DNA from: Nitratireductor sp. GISD-1A_MAKvit
Lineage (GTDB): Bacteria > Pseudomonadota > Alphaproteobacteria > Rhizobiales > Rhizobiaceae
Direction: 5' to 3'
Length of the DNA stretch: 64,000 nucleotides
NCBI RefSeq assembly: GCF_040819555.1
Contig: NZ_CP161920.1
Location: forward strand, 261,501 to 325,500
How positions within the stretch are numbered: the first letter of the stretch is position 1; the number at the start of each line of letters is the position of its first letter. The notes beneath the pieces were generated by a model. That model saw only the letters and a program-made list of their open reading frames with translations. It had not been told where the DNA came from and did no database searches. Shown in pieces: positions 14,892 through 25,230 of this stretch. The position numbers were made by a program, and so were the translations under genes.

Positions 14892-15557
14892 TCATGCCGG
14901 AGCCGCGTCGGTTTCAAGCGCTCGCCGGACGGCGGCGAAGAACGCGCGTATCAGTTCCGGATCTTTCTCGCCGGGCGCGCTTTCAACGCCAGACGAAATG
15001 TCTATTCCGCGCGGTGACACGGCTTTCAGAGCCGTGCCGATATTGGCGGCATTCAGGCCACCGGAAAGCATGTAATCCACCTTATCGTCAAGGTCGGTCA
15101 GAAGCTGCCAGTCGAACGACACGCCATTCCCGCCGGGAAGCTCGGAACCCTTCGGTGGCTTGGCATCGAACAGGAAGCGGTCGGCTATGCCACGATAGGC
15201 GACGATCCGTTCCAGGTCGGTCGCCTCGCGGATGGCGAAGGCCTTCATCACCGGCAGCCCGTACCGTGCCTTCACCTCGGCAACGCGCTCCGGGCTTTCC
15301 CCGCCATGGAGCTGGAGAATATCGGGCTGGACCGCGCTCACGATGGCATCCAGTTCCGCATCATCGGCATTCACCGTAACGGCAACAGCCTGTGCGCGGC
15401 CAAGGGCTGCCTTTCGCAGGTTTGCAGCCGTTTCGGGCTCCACATGGCGCGGGCTTTTATCAAAGAAGATGAAGCCGATATGGCTCGCCCCGCCATTCAG
15501 CGCTGCCGCCACGGTTTCATCGGTCTTCAGACCGCAGATTTTCACGTCCAGTGTCAT
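14892..15557 (-). CDS. trpF: Phosphoribosylanthranilate isomerase
   Basis: TrpF converts phosphoribosylanthranilate to CdRP in tryptophan synthesis. The 221-residue TIM barrel has the catalytic cysteine in VKICGLKT near residue 8 and the catalytic aspartate in the LQLHGGE / LFDAKPPKG region, with the phosphate-binding [10 protein letters not shown] later on. It is the first gene of the trpFBA-accD-folC run, ending 10 bases before trpB. The first gene of the pathway (trpE) is not in this window. Confidence 0.95.
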   Translation of the reverse strand: MTLDVKICGLKTDETVAAALNGGASHIGFIFFDKSPRHVEPETAANLRKAALGRAQAVAVTVNADDAELDAIVSAVQPDILQLHGGESPERVAEVKARYGLPVMKAFAIREATDLERIVAYRGIADRFLFDAKPPKGSELPGGNGVSFDWQLLTDLDDKVDYMLSGGLNAANIGTALKAVSPRGIDISSGVESAPGEKDPELIRAFFAAVRRALETDAAPA

Positions 15558-15645
15558 AACAGGGAAGTGCCATGAATTGGCGGCGGAGTCGAGACAGGAG
15601 GCGGTCGCGCCAAGCGCCCGCGCCCCGGCCTGGCGCGACCATGGC

Positions 15646-16410
15646 TCACTCGAAACCGATGGCCTGCAAAGCCGTGCCGTTGCGTTTGAGCCAGTCCTTG
15701 CAGCGGTCCGTCTCAGGACTAAGCTTCTTGCAGAGTTTCCAGAAGCGTGGGCTGTGGTTCATTTCCTTCAGATGTGCGACCTCGTGGGCGACCAGATAAT
15801 CGATCACCAAAGGCGGCGCCATCATGATGCGCCAGGAAAAGGAAAGCGCGCCATCGGAGGTACACGAACCCCAGCGGCTCTTTGTATCGCGAAAGCGGAT
15901 GGCGCGTGCGCACTTGCCGATGGTTGCCGTGTGCTTTGCCACAAGCGCCTCTATATCGCGCTTGGCCTCGCGCTTTAGAAGATCTGCAACCCGCCGCGGC
16001 AGGCGCTCCTTATCGCCCGGCACAATCAGCACGGGCTCGCCTTCCTGGCATGCAAGCCGTGCGGCACCGCGCCCCTGGGGATCGTGCACGATGAGATGCG
16101 GCACGCCGCGCACCGGTATCTTGATGCCTGGCCGGACCTGAGGCCGCGCAGGCAGTTTTCTCAGCTTCTGCTCAAGCCAGCCGGTGTGACGCTCGAGAAA
16201 CTCCTCAACTTCGCGCGAGCGCGAAAGGCCCGGCGGCACGGTGACCCGAAGCCCACGCCCTCCCGGCTCGATGCGAAGGGTCAGGCGACGTGCCCTTGCG
16301 TTCTCGACGATGCGCAATGGCAGCTCCCGCCCGGCCACGCAATGCACGCGCTCTGCCGGAGGAGCCGTCACCTTAAGCCCTATCATCTTGTTGAAGAATC
16401 CAAGCGCCAT
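15646..16410 (-). CDS. YgjP/SprT-like M48-type zinc metallopeptidase
   Basis: The 254-residue protein belongs to the DUF45/YgjP group. The zinc motif HEVAHLKEMNHS, an HExxH with a downstream histidine, sits near residue 210, and WGSCTSDGALSFSWR just before it is the family hallmark. These proteins are cytoplasmic. Their substrate is unknown; the related SprT domain acts on DNA-protein crosslinks, but that role is not established here. It lies upstream of trpF on the same strand with an 88-base gap. Confidence 0.85.
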   Translation of the reverse strand: MALGFFNKMIGLKVTAPPAERVHCVAGRELPLRIVENARARRLTLRIEPGGRGLRVTVPPGLSRSREVEEFLERHTGWLEQKLRKLPARPQVRPGIKIPVRGVPHLIVHDPQGRGAARLACQEGEPVLIVPGDKERLPRRVADLLKREAKRDIEALVAKHTATIGKCARAIRFRDTKSRWGSCTSDGALSFSWRIMMAPPLVIDYLVAHEVAHLKEMNHSPRFWKLCKKLSPETDRCKDWLKRNGTALQAIGFE

Positions 16411-16504
16411 GGGGGAAGAATATGCGATTCGCCGAAAAATACGCGCAAAGAAAACGACACCTCGATGAGATGCCGTCTCAAACGTTTACCTGTTGTCCAC
16501 CAGG

Positions 16505-16936
16505 TCAAGCCTCGTCGGTCACATCGGGGACGGACTTGCCGCGGCCCGATTTGCGGCCCTTGTTGCGTTCGTTCATGAAACGATCGAATTCTTCCTGATC
16601 CTTGGCCCGGCGCAGCTCGCGCATGTAATCGTCGAACTCATCACGCATCTCGTCAAGCTTGCGGCGTTCCTCGGCGAGGCGCTCCAGCTCTTTGTCGCGC
16701 CAGTCGTCAAAGGCGACGTTGCCTGTAAACGAATGACGTTTCGATGTACGCCGGCAGCCGGCGAAGACTTCATCGGTTTTTCGGTTCACGTCCTTCTTGA
16801 ACTCCCCGAGCCGGTCACCCCACAGAATGTAGGCGAGCATGGCGAGGCCGAGCGGCCAGAACACCATGAAACCCACCACCATCAGAGCAATCGTCGCAGG
16901 CGTCCAGGCAGGACGGATAAGCGCAGAATTTGTCAT
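16505..16936 (-). CDS. DUF2852 membrane-anchored protein
   Basis: The 143-residue product has one long hydrophobic hairpin near its start (TIALMVVGFMVFWPLGLAML) and then a charged, probably coiled-coil region rich in Glu/Arg (residues about 80-125), ending in a basic tail. This is the pattern of DUF2852, a family of unknown function common in Rhizobiales. The ATG at 16936 (MTNSALIRPAW) is chosen over the ORF start ten codons earlier because the family begins with the tryptophan-proline stretch. The 163 bases upstream are AT-rich and probably hold its promoter. Confidence 0.75.
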   Translation of the reverse strand: MTNSALIRPAWTPATIALMVVGFMVFWPLGLAMLAYILWGDRLGEFKKDVNRKTDEVFAGCRRTSKRHSFTGNVAFDDWRDKELERLAEERRKLDEMRDEFDDYMRELRRAKDQEEFDRFMNERNKGRKSGRGKSVPDVTDEA

Positions 16937-17099
16937 GGTCACCCGTTCCTTTCCTTGAACATGCAACCCCCGGGAAGCTGCATGATTTCGAGATGGGGGT
17001 TAAATTTTCAAGATTCAAGGAATTGATAAACAGGAATCGCGTAAAATATTGTTTTTTCGATATTTCTTTGCGCAACTCTGCGACATCCCGGCAACCGGG

Positions 17100-17873
17100 T
17101 TAAACCACGCGCTCGATCAAACCTTCCAGTGACCGCAGGATCAGGGCGATGTCCTGCGGCCTGGAAAGCCGATGATCGCCGTCGCCAATGAGCGACAGGG
17201 TCACGTCATCTGCCGGCAGATGTTCGGTCAGCCGCATGGCGTGGGTGAAAGGCACGTCGGGATCTGCCTTGCCCTGAAGGATGTGCACGGGACAATGGGT
17301 ATCGAGAACGCCATTGAGCACCAGATTGCGTTTTCCATCTTCAAACAGGGCTCTTGTATAGATGTAGGGTTCGTCGGAATATTCGGAGGGCTCTTCCATA
17401 TAGCCCTTTTCATCGAGCTGCCGCCGATTGGCCTGTGTCAGTTTGGGTTCGACCAGCTCGCTCGTGAAATCGGGGGCCGGCGCCAGAAGCAGCAGACCGG
17501 CCAGCCTGTCGCCCTCGCCTGCCCGGTTCAGTTCCTGCGCCATGCGCAGTGCGATCCACGCCCCCATGGACGAGCCGACCAGGATCTGCGGTCCCTTCGT
17601 GAATGCCCGGAAAACACCCAGACTCTGCTCCAGCCATAGCGAGATCGTGCCGTCCTTGAAGGCACCACCAGACTCGCCGTGACCGGAATAGTCGTGGCGC
17701 AGGAAGGCGTGGCCCTTTTCAGCAGCCCACGCATCCAGCGCCTCCGCCTTTGTGCCCAGCATGTCGGATTTGTATCCGCCCAGCCAAACCACGCCCGGTG
17801 CGCGACCCTCCCGATGCCGGTATGCGATCTGCGTATCGCCAATCGTCAGAGAGCCTGCCTTGCTTTCACTCAT
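17100..17873 (-). CDS. Alpha/beta hydrolase
   Basis: This 257-residue protein has the alpha/beta-hydrolase order: the oxyanion-region motif WLGGYKSDM, the nucleophile elbow GSSMGAW (GxSxG) near residue 100, an acid in GKADPDVPF and the catalytic histidine in GDGDHRLS near the end. It resembles the ABHD10/BAAT-like esterases of alphaproteobacteria. The substrate is not known. The start at 17873 (MSESKAGS) fits the family; the frame stays open 16 codons further up. It diverges from infC. Confidence 0.8.
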   Translation of the reverse strand: MSESKAGSLTIGDTQIAYRHREGRAPGVVWLGGYKSDMLGTKAEALDAWAAEKGHAFLRHDYSGHGESGGAFKDGTISLWLEQSLGVFRAFTKGPQILVGSSMGAWIALRMAQELNRAGEGDRLAGLLLLAPAPDFTSELVEPKLTQANRRQLDEKGYMEEPSEYSDEPYIYTRALFEDGKRNLVLNGVLDTHCPVHILQGKADPDVPFTHAMRLTEHLPADDVTLSLIGDGDHRLSRPQDIALILRSLEGLIERVV

Positions 17874-18052
17874 CAACTGTCTCCCAAGCTGGAACCAATG
17901 GTCCATCACGCACTTTCCCATTCGGGCATAACGAGAAACGTGATTCTTTTGCCCTTATATGCTATTGACACTTCACCTGCCGAGACGACATACGCCTCGG
18001 CCTAAAGGAAATGCCGTAACCTGTGATTTAACAATTCGAGGAGATCACGACC

Positions 18053-18595
18053 ATTCGCAGACCATTCAAAGCGCCGCCTCAGAAAGTAGAAGGCCCCCGC
18101 GCAAACCGTGACATCCGGGTTCCCCAGATTCAGCTCATCGACGACGAAGGCAACAATCGCGGCGTCCTCGCCACGGAAGATGCCCTGCGGCTTGCCGAAG
18201 AAGCGGGCCTTGACCTGGTCGAGGTGGCATCCAACGCCAAGCCACCCGTCTGCAAGATCACTGATCTTGGCAAGATGAAGTATCAGAACCAGAAGAAGGC
18301 TGCTGAGGCGCGCAAGAAGCAGAAGACCATCGAGATCAAGGAGATCAAGATGCGTCCGAACATCGACTCTCATGATTATGAGGTGAAGATGAAGGCTGTG
18401 CGCCGCTTCTTCGAGGCGGGCGACAAGGTCAAGCTGACGCTGCGCTTCCGTGGCCGCGAGATGGCCCATATGGAACTCGGCATGAAGCTCCTCAACCGGG
18501 TCAAGGAAGAGGTTGAGCCGATTGCCAAGGTGGAAGCCGAGCCGAAGCTCGAAGGCCGCCAGATGATGATGGTTCTAGCGCCGCGCACCACATAA
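18053..18595 (+). CDS. infC: Translation initiation factor IF-3, with an ATT start codon
   Basis: IF-3 binds the 30S subunit and enforces correct start-codon choice. The frame encodes 180 residues with the IF-3 N-domain ([16 protein letters not shown]) and C-domain ([16 protein letters not shown], then [10 protein letters not shown]). There is no ATG at the proper place. The start is ATT at 18053 (giving MRRPFKAP), 9 bases after GAGGAG at 18038-18043; the first in-frame ATG is 57 codons in. AUU starts on infC are the known basis of its autoregulation, because IF-3 rejects non-standard starts. Confidence 0.95.
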   Translation: MRRPFKAPPQKVEGPRANRDIRVPQIQLIDDEGNNRGVLATEDALRLAEEAGLDLVEVASNAKPPVCKITDLGKMKYQNQKKAAEARKKQKTIEIKEIKMRPNIDSHDYEVKMKAVRRFFEAGDKVKLTLRFRGREMAHMELGMKLLNRVKEEVEPIAKVEAEPKLEGRQMMMVLAPRTT

Positions 18596-18872
18596 TCGGG
18601 CCCAAACCCGATGAACAGACAACGGGCTGCCCCTCCGGCGGTCCGTTTTGTTTTCAGCCTTTGCCGGGCAACATGCTTGAACAGTACCGGCATGGGCCCA
18701 GCCACGCGGACCACCTTGGCTGTTGCGCAAATGCAAAACAGCGCTTATAAGGCCGCGTTCCTGGATCGGCCGGCAGGGCATGCCGTGGCGATCCTTAATG
18801 CTGAAAAGCACACGCTTGGGGCGCAACACGCTGCCTGAAACAAGAGCGTGAGCCATAGAACGGAGAAGCAAA

Positions 18873-19073
18873 ATGCCCAAGATGAAGACGAAGTCTTCTG
18901 TCAAGAAGCGGTTCAAGGTAACCGCCACCGGCAAGGTGAAAGTCGCAGCCGCTGGCAAGCGCCACGGCATGATCAAGCGTTCCAACAAGTTCATCCGCGA
19001 TGCCCGCGGCACGATGGTTCTTTCCGATCCCGATACGAAGATCGTGAAGAAGTTCATGCCCTACGGCCTGTAA
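18873..19073 (+). CDS. rpmI: 50S ribosomal protein L35
   Basis: The 66-residue basic protein ([17 protein letters not shown] start, KFMPYGL end) is L35, a small component of the large subunit. It follows infC after 277 bases that hold no gene I can support, and it precedes rplT by 37 bases. This is the standard infC-rpmI-rplT order. A ribosomal-protein leader might be present in the 277-base gap, but I could not identify a known one. Confidence 0.95.
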   Translation: MPKMKTKSSVKKRFKVTATGKVKVAAAGKRHGMIKRSNKFIRDARGTMVLSDPDTKIVKKFMPYGL

Positions 19074-19110
19074 TCGCAGGAACCCGGAACACATTTAAGG
19101 AGATCATGTC

Positions 19111-19513
19111 ATGGCACGCGTAAAGAGGGGCGTTACCGCCCACGCCAAACACAAGAAGGTCATGAAAGCCGCAAAGGGTTTCTACGGCCGTCGCAAGAAT
19201 ACCATTCGCATCGCCAAGCAGGCGGTCGAAAAGTCGATGCAGTACGCCTACCGCGATCGCAAGGCCCGCAAGCGCAATTTCCGCGCTCTGTGGATCCAGC
19301 GCATCAACGCCGGCGCACGCGAACACGGCCTGACCTATGGCCGCTTCATCGACGGCCTCAACAAGGGCCGGCATCGAGATCGACCGCAAGGTGCTGGCCG
19401 ACATGGCTGTGCACGAGCCGCAGGCCTTCGCCGCTCTGGTGAAGAAGTCCAAGGAAGCGCTCGTGTACCTCAAGGACACCACCCCGAATGCTTTTGAAAG
19501 CGCTGTGGCTTAA
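19111..19513 (+). CDS. rplT: 50S ribosomal protein L20, frame broken by +1 base
   Basis: L20 is needed for early 50S assembly. The first 86 residues ([17 protein letters not shown] through [11 protein letters not shown]) are normal L20. The frame then shifts at AACAAGGGCCGGCATC, where AACAAGGCCGGCATC would continue as [16 protein letters not shown] and end at TAA 19511-19513 as a normal 133-residue protein. The extra G lies in 19365-19367. Because L20 is needed for normal ribosome assembly, a sequencing or base-calling insertion is much more likely than a mutation. Confidence 0.93.
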
Positions 19514-19550
19514 GGCTAGCGCTTCCCGAAGCAATCAGGTTTAGTTCGGG

Positions 19551-19587
19551 AAACCCGCGCTGGCAGGGCTGGCGCGGGTTTTTCTTT
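19551..19587 (+). terminator. Intrinsic terminator after rplT
   Basis: AAACCCGCGC at 19551-19560 pairs with GCGCGGGTTT at 19573-19582 across a 12-base loop, followed by a T-rich run (TTTTTCTTT). This is a textbook intrinsic terminator for infC-rpmI-rplT. It abuts the possible start codons of the next gene, so that gene must be read through from upstream or have a promoter inside this region. Confidence 0.85.
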
Positions 19588-20487
19588 GTGATGATGAGCA
19601 TGGACGACGAGACGAAATACGAGAAGGACGTTCTTTCGCCGGACGCGACGGCGGCGCTCTTACGCCTGCTGATCACCGGTGAGCGCAAACGCGTCTCTTC
19701 GGCCGTCCTCGACGGGCAGACGATCTGGATCAAGCGCTATGATGTGGAGCGGCAGCCAGTGGCCAAACGGCTGCACACGGCGTTGACGCCGTTGATGCCG
19801 GCTGCCTTTCTGCGTGCGTCACCCCGCACCGACAGGGCCGGCGCCATCGAACGCGAGGCACGCAAGCTTGAAACCTTCCGCCAGGCGGGTTTGCCCACGG
19901 CGACACTGCTTTTCCGCAACGACCGGGTTCTGGTTCTTTCAAATGTTGCTCCCATTGCCCAGAGCGAGCTCGACATGCTCGCCCGCCATGGCAAGCATGA
20001 TGCTCATGATACGCTTCTGGTGCAGGCAGCCGAAACACTTCGCAGGGCGCACGACCTGGGCCTGTGCCATGGCCGCCCCCACCCTCGCGACATGTTCATA
20101 ACCAGTGATGATCGATGGGGATTTGTCGATTTCGAAGAGGAGCCCGAGGCTGTAATGCCGCTGGCCACCGCGCAGGCACGCGATGTCTGGTTGCTTTTTC
20201 TCCAGATCTGCATGCAGGCAAAACGGCATGGAACGCCGCAGAAGGCATTCGATGCCTATTTTGCCGGGCCGCCAGGACAGGTGGCCGATGAATTACGACG
20301 GATCATCCGATTATTTGCACCGCTCACCCCCCTTCTTGGAGCAATCGAGCACTGGGGGCTTGGCAGCGACGGCAAGCGCGTGTTGAAAGCAACACGGTTC
20401 TTGAAATCGGCTCTCGGAAACACGGTGGTGACGCCCGCCGACGAAGGCCAGAATGAGATGAAAGCCAAAAGGGGCTACGAGGCATGA
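19588..20487 (+). CDS. Kinase-fold protein (Bud32/RIO-like), catalytic motifs degenerate
   Basis: The product is about 299 residues with a protein-kinase-like fold. A lysine ([10 protein letters not shown]) lies near residue 50, a catalytic-loop relative reads [11 protein letters not shown] near 165, and FVDFEEE stands where kinases have DFG. The HRD and DFG residues are altered, so activity is uncertain. Several starts are close together (GTG 19588, ATG 19591, 19594, 19600), all just after a terminator and with no clear ribosome site. The stop overlaps the pheS start by 4 bases (ATGA), which indicates coupled translation. A kinase-like gene between rplT and pheS is common in Rhizobiales. Confidence 0.7.
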   Translation: MMMSMDDETKYEKDVLSPDATAALLRLLITGERKRVSSAVLDGQTIWIKRYDVERQPVAKRLHTALTPLMPAAFLRASPRTDRAGAIEREARKLETFRQAGLPTATLLFRNDRVLVLSNVAPIAQSELDMLARHGKHDAHDTLLVQAAETLRRAHDLGLCHGRPHPRDMFITSDDRWGFVDFEEEPEAVMPLATAQARDVWLLFLQICMQAKRHGTPQKAFDAYFAGPPGQVADELRRIIRLFAPLTPLLGAIEHWGLGSDGKRVLKATRFLKSALGNTVVTPADEGQNEMKAKRGYEA

Positions 20488-21569
20488 GCGAACTCGAGGA
20501 ACTGGAAAAGACCATCGCCGGGCAGATCGACGCTGCTGCCGACGAGCAGGAGATCGAAGCTGTGCGGGTGGCCACGCTCGGCAAGAAGGGCTCGGTCTCG
20601 CAGATGCTGAAGACGCTCGGCTCCATGTCTCCGGAAGAGCGGCAGGTGATGGGCCCGGCGATCAACGGGCTGAAGGCGCGCGTCACCCAAGCGCTGACTG
20701 AACGACGCGACGCGCTGCGCAACGCCGCCATCGACGCGCGACTGGAACGCGAGAAGGTGGATGTCACCCTGCCGGTGCGCCGCCCGCCTGCCGAGCGCGG
20801 CCGCATACACCCGATCAGCCAAGTGATCGACGAGATCACCGCAATCTTCGCAGACATGGGTTTTTCCATCGCCGAAGGTCCCGACATCGAGACGGACTAT
20901 TACAATTTCACGGCGCTGAACTTCCCCGAAGGCCACCCGGCCCGCGAGATGCACGACACCTTCTTCTTCCCGCCGAATGAGAAGGGAGAGCGCAAGCTCC
21001 TGCGCACGCACACCTCGCCGGTGCAGATCCACACGATGGAAGCGCAGGAACCGCCGATCCGCATCGTCATTCCCGGCAAGACCTACCGGCAGGATTCCGA
21101 TGCGACGCACTCGCCCATGTTCCACCAGCTCGAAGGGCTGGTCATCGACAAGGCTGCCAATGTCGCCAACATGAAATGGGTGCTGCAGGAGTTCTGCAAG
21201 GCCTTCTTCGAGGTGCCGCAGCTCAACATGCGCTTCCGTCCTTCATTCTTCCCCTTCACCGAGCCGAGCCTTGAAGTGGACATCCAGTGCGACCGCTCGC
21301 AGCCGGGCGAAGTGCGCTTCGGCGAGGGCAATGACTGGATGGAGATTCTTGGCTGCGGCATGGTGCACCCCAATGTGCTGCGCGCCTGCAATCTCGATCC
21401 CGATGTGTATCAGGGTTTTGCCTGGGGCATGGGCATCGACCGCATCGCCACGCTGAAATACGGCATGCCGGATCTGCGCGACTATTTCGACGCCGATGTG
21501 CGCTGGATCGAGCATTACGGCTTCCGCCCGCTAGACCTGCCGACGCTTTTCGGCGGATTGAGCGCTTAA
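20484..21569 (+). CDS. pheS: Phenylalanyl-tRNA synthetase alpha subunit
   Basis: PheS is the catalytic subunit of the alpha2-beta2 enzyme that charges tRNA-Phe. The 361-residue protein has an N-terminal coiled coil (residues 1-100) and the class II core: motif 1 ([19 protein letters not shown]), motif 2 ([11 protein letters not shown], then [21 protein letters not shown] in two parts) and motif 3 ([17 protein letters not shown]). It overlaps the kinase-like gene by 4 bases and is followed 12 bases later by pheT. Confidence 0.97.
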   Translation: MSELEELEKTIAGQIDAAADEQEIEAVRVATLGKKGSVSQMLKTLGSMSPEERQVMGPAINGLKARVTQALTERRDALRNAAIDARLEREKVDVTLPVRRPPAERGRIHPISQVIDEITAIFADMGFSIAEGPDIETDYYNFTALNFPEGHPAREMHDTFFFPPNEKGERKLLRTHTSPVQIHTMEAQEPPIRIVIPGKTYRQDSDATHSPMFHQLEGLVIDKAANVANMKWVLQEFCKAFFEVPQLNMRFRPSFFPFTEPSLEVDIQCDRSQPGEVRFGEGNDWMEILGCGMVHPNVLRACNLDPDVYQGFAWGMGIDRIATLKYGMPDLRDYFDADVRWIEHYGFRPLDLPTLFGGLSA

Positions 21570-21581
21570 GGAGATAGATCA

Positions 21582-23987
21582 ATGAAATTCACGCTCTCCT
21601 GGCTCAAGGAGCACCTTGAGACCGATGCCACGCTCGACGAGATCGTCGAAAAGCTCACCATGATCGGCCTTGAGGTCGAGGAGGTGGATGACAAGGCATC
21701 GCTGAAGCCCTTCGTGATCGCCAAAGTTCTGACTGCCGAGCAGCATCCCGATGCCGACCGGCTGCGCGTGCTCTCCGTCGACACGGGCGACGGCAAGCCG
21801 GTGCAGGTGGTGTGTGGCGCGCCCAATGCGCGGGCGGGCCTCGTCGGTGCGTTTGCCGCGCCCGGCACCTATGTTCCCGGCATCGACGTCACGCTCTCCG
21901 TGGGCAAGATCCGTGGCGTGGAAAGCCATGGCATGATGTGCTCGGAACGCGAATTGCACATGTCGGACGAGCATGACGGCATTATCGACCTGCCCGAAGA
22001 CGCGCCCGTCGGCACCTCCTTCGCGAGCTGGGCAAAGCTCGACGACCCGGTGATCGAGATCGGCCTGACGCCAAACCGGCCCGACTGCACCGGCGTGCAT
22101 GGCATCGCGCGCGATCTTGCGGCGGCAGGCCTCGGCACACTGAAGGATGCCCCCATCGCGCCGGTGGCGGGCAAGGGCCCCTGCCCGGTCGACCTCACCA
22201 TCGAAGCGCCGGAACTTTGCCCCGGCTTCGCACTGCGGCTCGTGCGCGGCGTGAAGAACGGCCCCTCGCCCAAATGGATGCAGCAGCGCCTCACGGCCAT
22301 CGGCCTGCGGCCCATCAACGCGCTGGTCGACATCACCAATTACATGACCTTCGATCGCGGTCGCCCGCTGCATGTGTTCGACGCCGCCAAGGTGAAAGGG
22401 AATCTCTCCATTCGGCGCGCCAAAGAGGGAGAAACCCTGCTGGCGCTCGACGAGCGCGAGTACAAGCTCACCCCGGAAATGTGCGTCATCGCCGACGAAA
22501 ACGGCGTGGAATCCATCGCCGGCATCATGGGCGGCGAGCATTCGGGCTGCGATGAGAACACCACGGATGTGCTGATCGAATCCGCCCTGTGGGACGCGAT
22601 GAACATTGCCCGCACGGGCCGTGACCTCGGCATCATCACCGATGCGCGCTATCGTTTCGAGCGCGGCGTCGACCCGGAGATGATGGAGCCAGGCCTGGAG
22701 CTCGCCACACAGCTCGTTCTCGACCTGTGCGGCGGTGAGCCCACCGAAAGCCGCGTTGTCGGCTACAAAGGTTATGAGCCGCGCCGCATCACCTTCCCGG
22801 TGAGTGAGGTGAAGCGCCTGACCGGCCTTGAGGTTTCAAGCGCCGAAAGCAGGGAGATCCTCGACCGCCTCGGCTTTGCCTCCACCGGCGAAGGCGAGGT
22901 GCTGGACGTGTCCGTGCCGTCCTGGCGTCCGGATATCGACGGCAAGGCCGATCTGGTGGAAGAGGTGATGCGCATTCACGGCGTGAACGAAATCGCGCCG
23001 CAGCCCCTGCCCTCTCAGGGCGCGGTCAACGGCCAGATCCTCACCGTTCTGCAAAACCGCACCCGCCAGGCGCGCCGTGCGCTTGCCGTGCGCGGCATGA
23101 TGGAGGCGGTCACCTGGACCTTCATCGACGAGGCGCAGGCAAAGCTCTTCGGCGGTGGTGATGCCTCGCTGAAACTCTCCAACCCCATTGCCGCCTCCAT
23201 GTCGGACATGCGTCCCTCGCTGCTGCCGGGCCTCATCGCAGCCGCCCAGCGCAACGCCGCGCGTGGCTATGGCGATGTGGCGTTGTTCGAAGTGTCGAGC
23301 ACCTATGAGAACGATAGCTATGAAGGCCAGCGTCGCGTGGCCGGCGGCATTCGCCGCGGCACGGCGGTGATGGACGGTGCCGGACGGCACTGGTCAGGCA
23401 ACAGCACGGCGGTCGGCGTGTTCGACGCAAAGGCCGACGCGCTGGCAGCCCTTGAAGCGACAGGTGCACCTGTCGACAAGCTGCAAATCGTGGCGGGCGG
23501 TCCCGACTGGTATCACCCGGGTCGCTCCGGCACGATCCGTCTCGGCCCGAAAATCGTGCTCGCCACATTCGGCGAGATCCACCCGCGCACGCTGGAGGCG
23601 CTGGATGCCGAAGGTCCGATTTGCGGTTTCGAGGTGTTCCTCGACGCGATCCCCGAGCCGAAGGCAAAGGCAACACGCACCAAGCCGCGCCTCGAGCTTT
23701 CGCCCTTCCAGCTCGTGCGGCGCGATTTCGCCTTTGTGGTCGACAAGACAGTCGAGGCGGCAACCATCGAGCGGGCGGCGGCGGCCGCCGACAAGAAGCT
23801 CGTCACCGGTGTGCGCGTGTTCGACATTTTCGAAGGAGCCTCGCTTGGCGAGGACAAGAAGTCCGTTGCCATCGAAGTCTCGATCCAGCCGCGTGACAAG
23901 ACGCTGACAGACGAGGAACTCGAAGCCATCGCCGGCCGCATCGTCGCCAATGTCGGCAAACAGACCGGCGGCACGCTGCGGGGCTGA
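21582..23987 (+). CDS. pheT: Phenylalanyl-tRNA synthetase beta subunit
   Basis: PheT binds tRNA-Phe and edits mischarged tyrosine. The 801-residue protein shows the expected order: tRNA-binding domain (residues about 40-150), B3/B4 editing domain ([10 protein letters not shown], then [11 protein letters not shown]), B5 domain, the synthetase-like core, and a C-terminal ferredoxin-fold anticodon-binding domain ([13 protein letters not shown]). It ends 6 bases before the end of the convergent RhuM gene. The preceding AAGGAGATAGATCA is a clear ribosome site. Confidence 0.97.
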   Translation: MKFTLSWLKEHLETDATLDEIVEKLTMIGLEVEEVDDKASLKPFVIAKVLTAEQHPDADRLRVLSVDTGDGKPVQVVCGAPNARAGLVGAFAAPGTYVPGIDVTLSVGKIRGVESHGMMCSERELHMSDEHDGIIDLPEDAPVGTSFASWAKLDDPVIEIGLTPNRPDCTGVHGIARDLAAAGLGTLKDAPIAPVAGKGPCPVDLTIEAPELCPGFALRLVRGVKNGPSPKWMQQRLTAIGLRPINALVDITNYMTFDRGRPLHVFDAAKVKGNLSIRRAKEGETLLALDEREYKLTPEMCVIADENGVESIAGIMGGEHSGCDENTTDVLIESALWDAMNIARTGRDLGIITDARYRFERGVDPEMMEPGLELATQLVLDLCGGEPTESRVVGYKGYEPRRITFPVSEVKRLTGLEVSSAESREILDRLGFASTGEGEVLDVSVPSWRPDIDGKADLVEEVMRIHGVNEIAPQPLPSQGAVNGQILTVLQNRTRQARRALAVRGMMEAVTWTFIDEAQAKLFGGGDASLKLSNPIAASMSDMRPSLLPGLIAAAQRNAARGYGDVALFEVSSTYENDSYEGQRRVAGGIRRGTAVMDGAGRHWSGNSTAVGVFDAKADALAALEATGAPVDKLQIVAGGPDWYHPGRSGTIRLGPKIVLATFGEIHPRTLEALDAEGPICGFEVFLDAIPEPKAKATRTKPRLELSPFQLVRRDFAFVVDKTVEAATIERAAAAADKKLVTGVRVFDIFEGASLGEDKKSVAIEVSIQPRDKTLTDEELEAIAGRIVANVGKQTGGTLRG

Positions 23988-23993
23988 TAGTCT

Positions 23994-25013
23994 TCAGCGG
24001 CGCCCTTTCGGCAGCCGGTTTGCTTCGCGGACGAGTGCAGCAATGTGCTCGTCCGCTTTTTTGTGTCGTTCGATCTTCTGCTGTTCTGAAAACCGCTCGA
24101 ATTCCGCGCGCGCGTGATCCTTGGCCATTTCAGCGCTCACACTGCCGCCCGATCGCAGGACGGCCCGGCCAAGGTTGTCGAGCTGTTGGTCGAGAAGGCG
24201 TGTTGCATCCTCCATGACAACCAATCGGCCCAGCTTGGCCTGATCCTCGAAAATATCCAGGAGAATGGTGGTCAGGCGGTTGAGCTCAATGATTTCAGCC
24301 TCTGCAAGATAATTCTTGGAGACGGTCACGTCCCGCTTGCGGATCGTGTCGCCTGGCCAGCTTTGCAGCCCCATGTTCTCGGCTTTGTGATCAGCGCGTG
24401 CCATCACCACGTCCGAGGGTGTCTTTGAGACAACTGCATAGATCAGCTTGGCCTGCGTTTTCTGGAAGAAGCTCTGCGCCTGTGCGGTGCTGCCGTCATA
24501 GTCCTGACAGAGAGCACAAATGGCTTGCAGTTCACGATAGACGTTTGCCTCATCCGAGCGAATGTCGCGGATGATCTCCCGCAATTCGGCGATGCGGTTG
24601 CGCTCCTGTTTCAGGCGTGCTGAATCCACCACAAAGCCGCTGCGCGCAAACTGAACCAGAATGCCTGTGGCCCAGCGCCGGAAAAGAGTCGCCTGCGCAG
24701 AGGAGACGCGGTAACCGACTGAAATGATCATGTCGAGGCTGTAGAGCGTGACTGGTTTTGTCGACCGAGCAATTTGCATTTTTTGCAAATTGCTATCCCG
24801 CTCCAGTTCTCCCTCAGAAATCACATTCGAAATGTGCCGGGATATGACGGAAACGTCTCGCCCGAAAAGCCGCGCAATCTGCTCCTGCGTCATCCAGAGC
24901 GTTTCGCCCTCATAGCGAATGTCGAGCCGCAGCCCCTTTTCACCATCGTAGATGAGAAACCGGTCTCCGGTTTCCGCATCTTCCACAAGATGGACGGGTT
25001 CATCCGCTTTCAT
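23994..25013 (-). CDS. RhuM-family (virulence protein RhuM) DNA-binding-like protein
   Basis: The 339-residue protein matches the RhuM family, first noted on a Salmonella pathogenicity island. It has a helix-turn-helix-like segment (LWMTQEQIARLFGRDVSVIS, about residues 40-60) and the family block YSLDMIISVGYRVSS, then a helical C-terminus. The biochemical role is unknown. Such genes are scattered and often mobile; here it is a single gene inserted between pheT and an oxidoreductase gene. The start at 25013 (MKADEPVHL) is the likely one. Confidence 0.8.
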   Translation of the reverse strand: MKADEPVHLVEDAETGDRFLIYDGEKGLRLDIRYEGETLWMTQEQIARLFGRDVSVISRHISNVISEGELERDSNLQKMQIARSTKPVTLYSLDMIISVGYRVSSAQATLFRRWATGILVQFARSGFVVDSARLKQERNRIAELREIIRDIRSDEANVYRELQAICALCQDYDGSTAQAQSFFQKTQAKLIYAVVSKTPSDVVMARADHKAENMGLQSWPGDTIRKRDVTVSKNYLAEAEIIELNRLTTILLDIFEDQAKLGRLVVMEDATRLLDQQLDNLGRAVLRSGGSVSAEMAKDHARAEFERFSEQQKIERHKKADEHIAALVREANRLPKGRR

Positions 25014-25230
25014 GCGCCTCTCCAAGGGGTTTTTGGAACATTAGCAGAACAAATTAGCGCGCGAAACCTTGCCGGTTTTCAATCCCCGGCATAGAGCGGA
25101 TCACCGTTTCATAGAAAGGCTGCCCCGCTCGATCCTTCCCTCTCTTCCCGCATTTGTGCCGGCGTCAGGTGATTCCACCGGACTGCAAAATGCTCTATGT
25201 GTTTGCCTGCGCAAAAGAGGAGGAAGGTAC

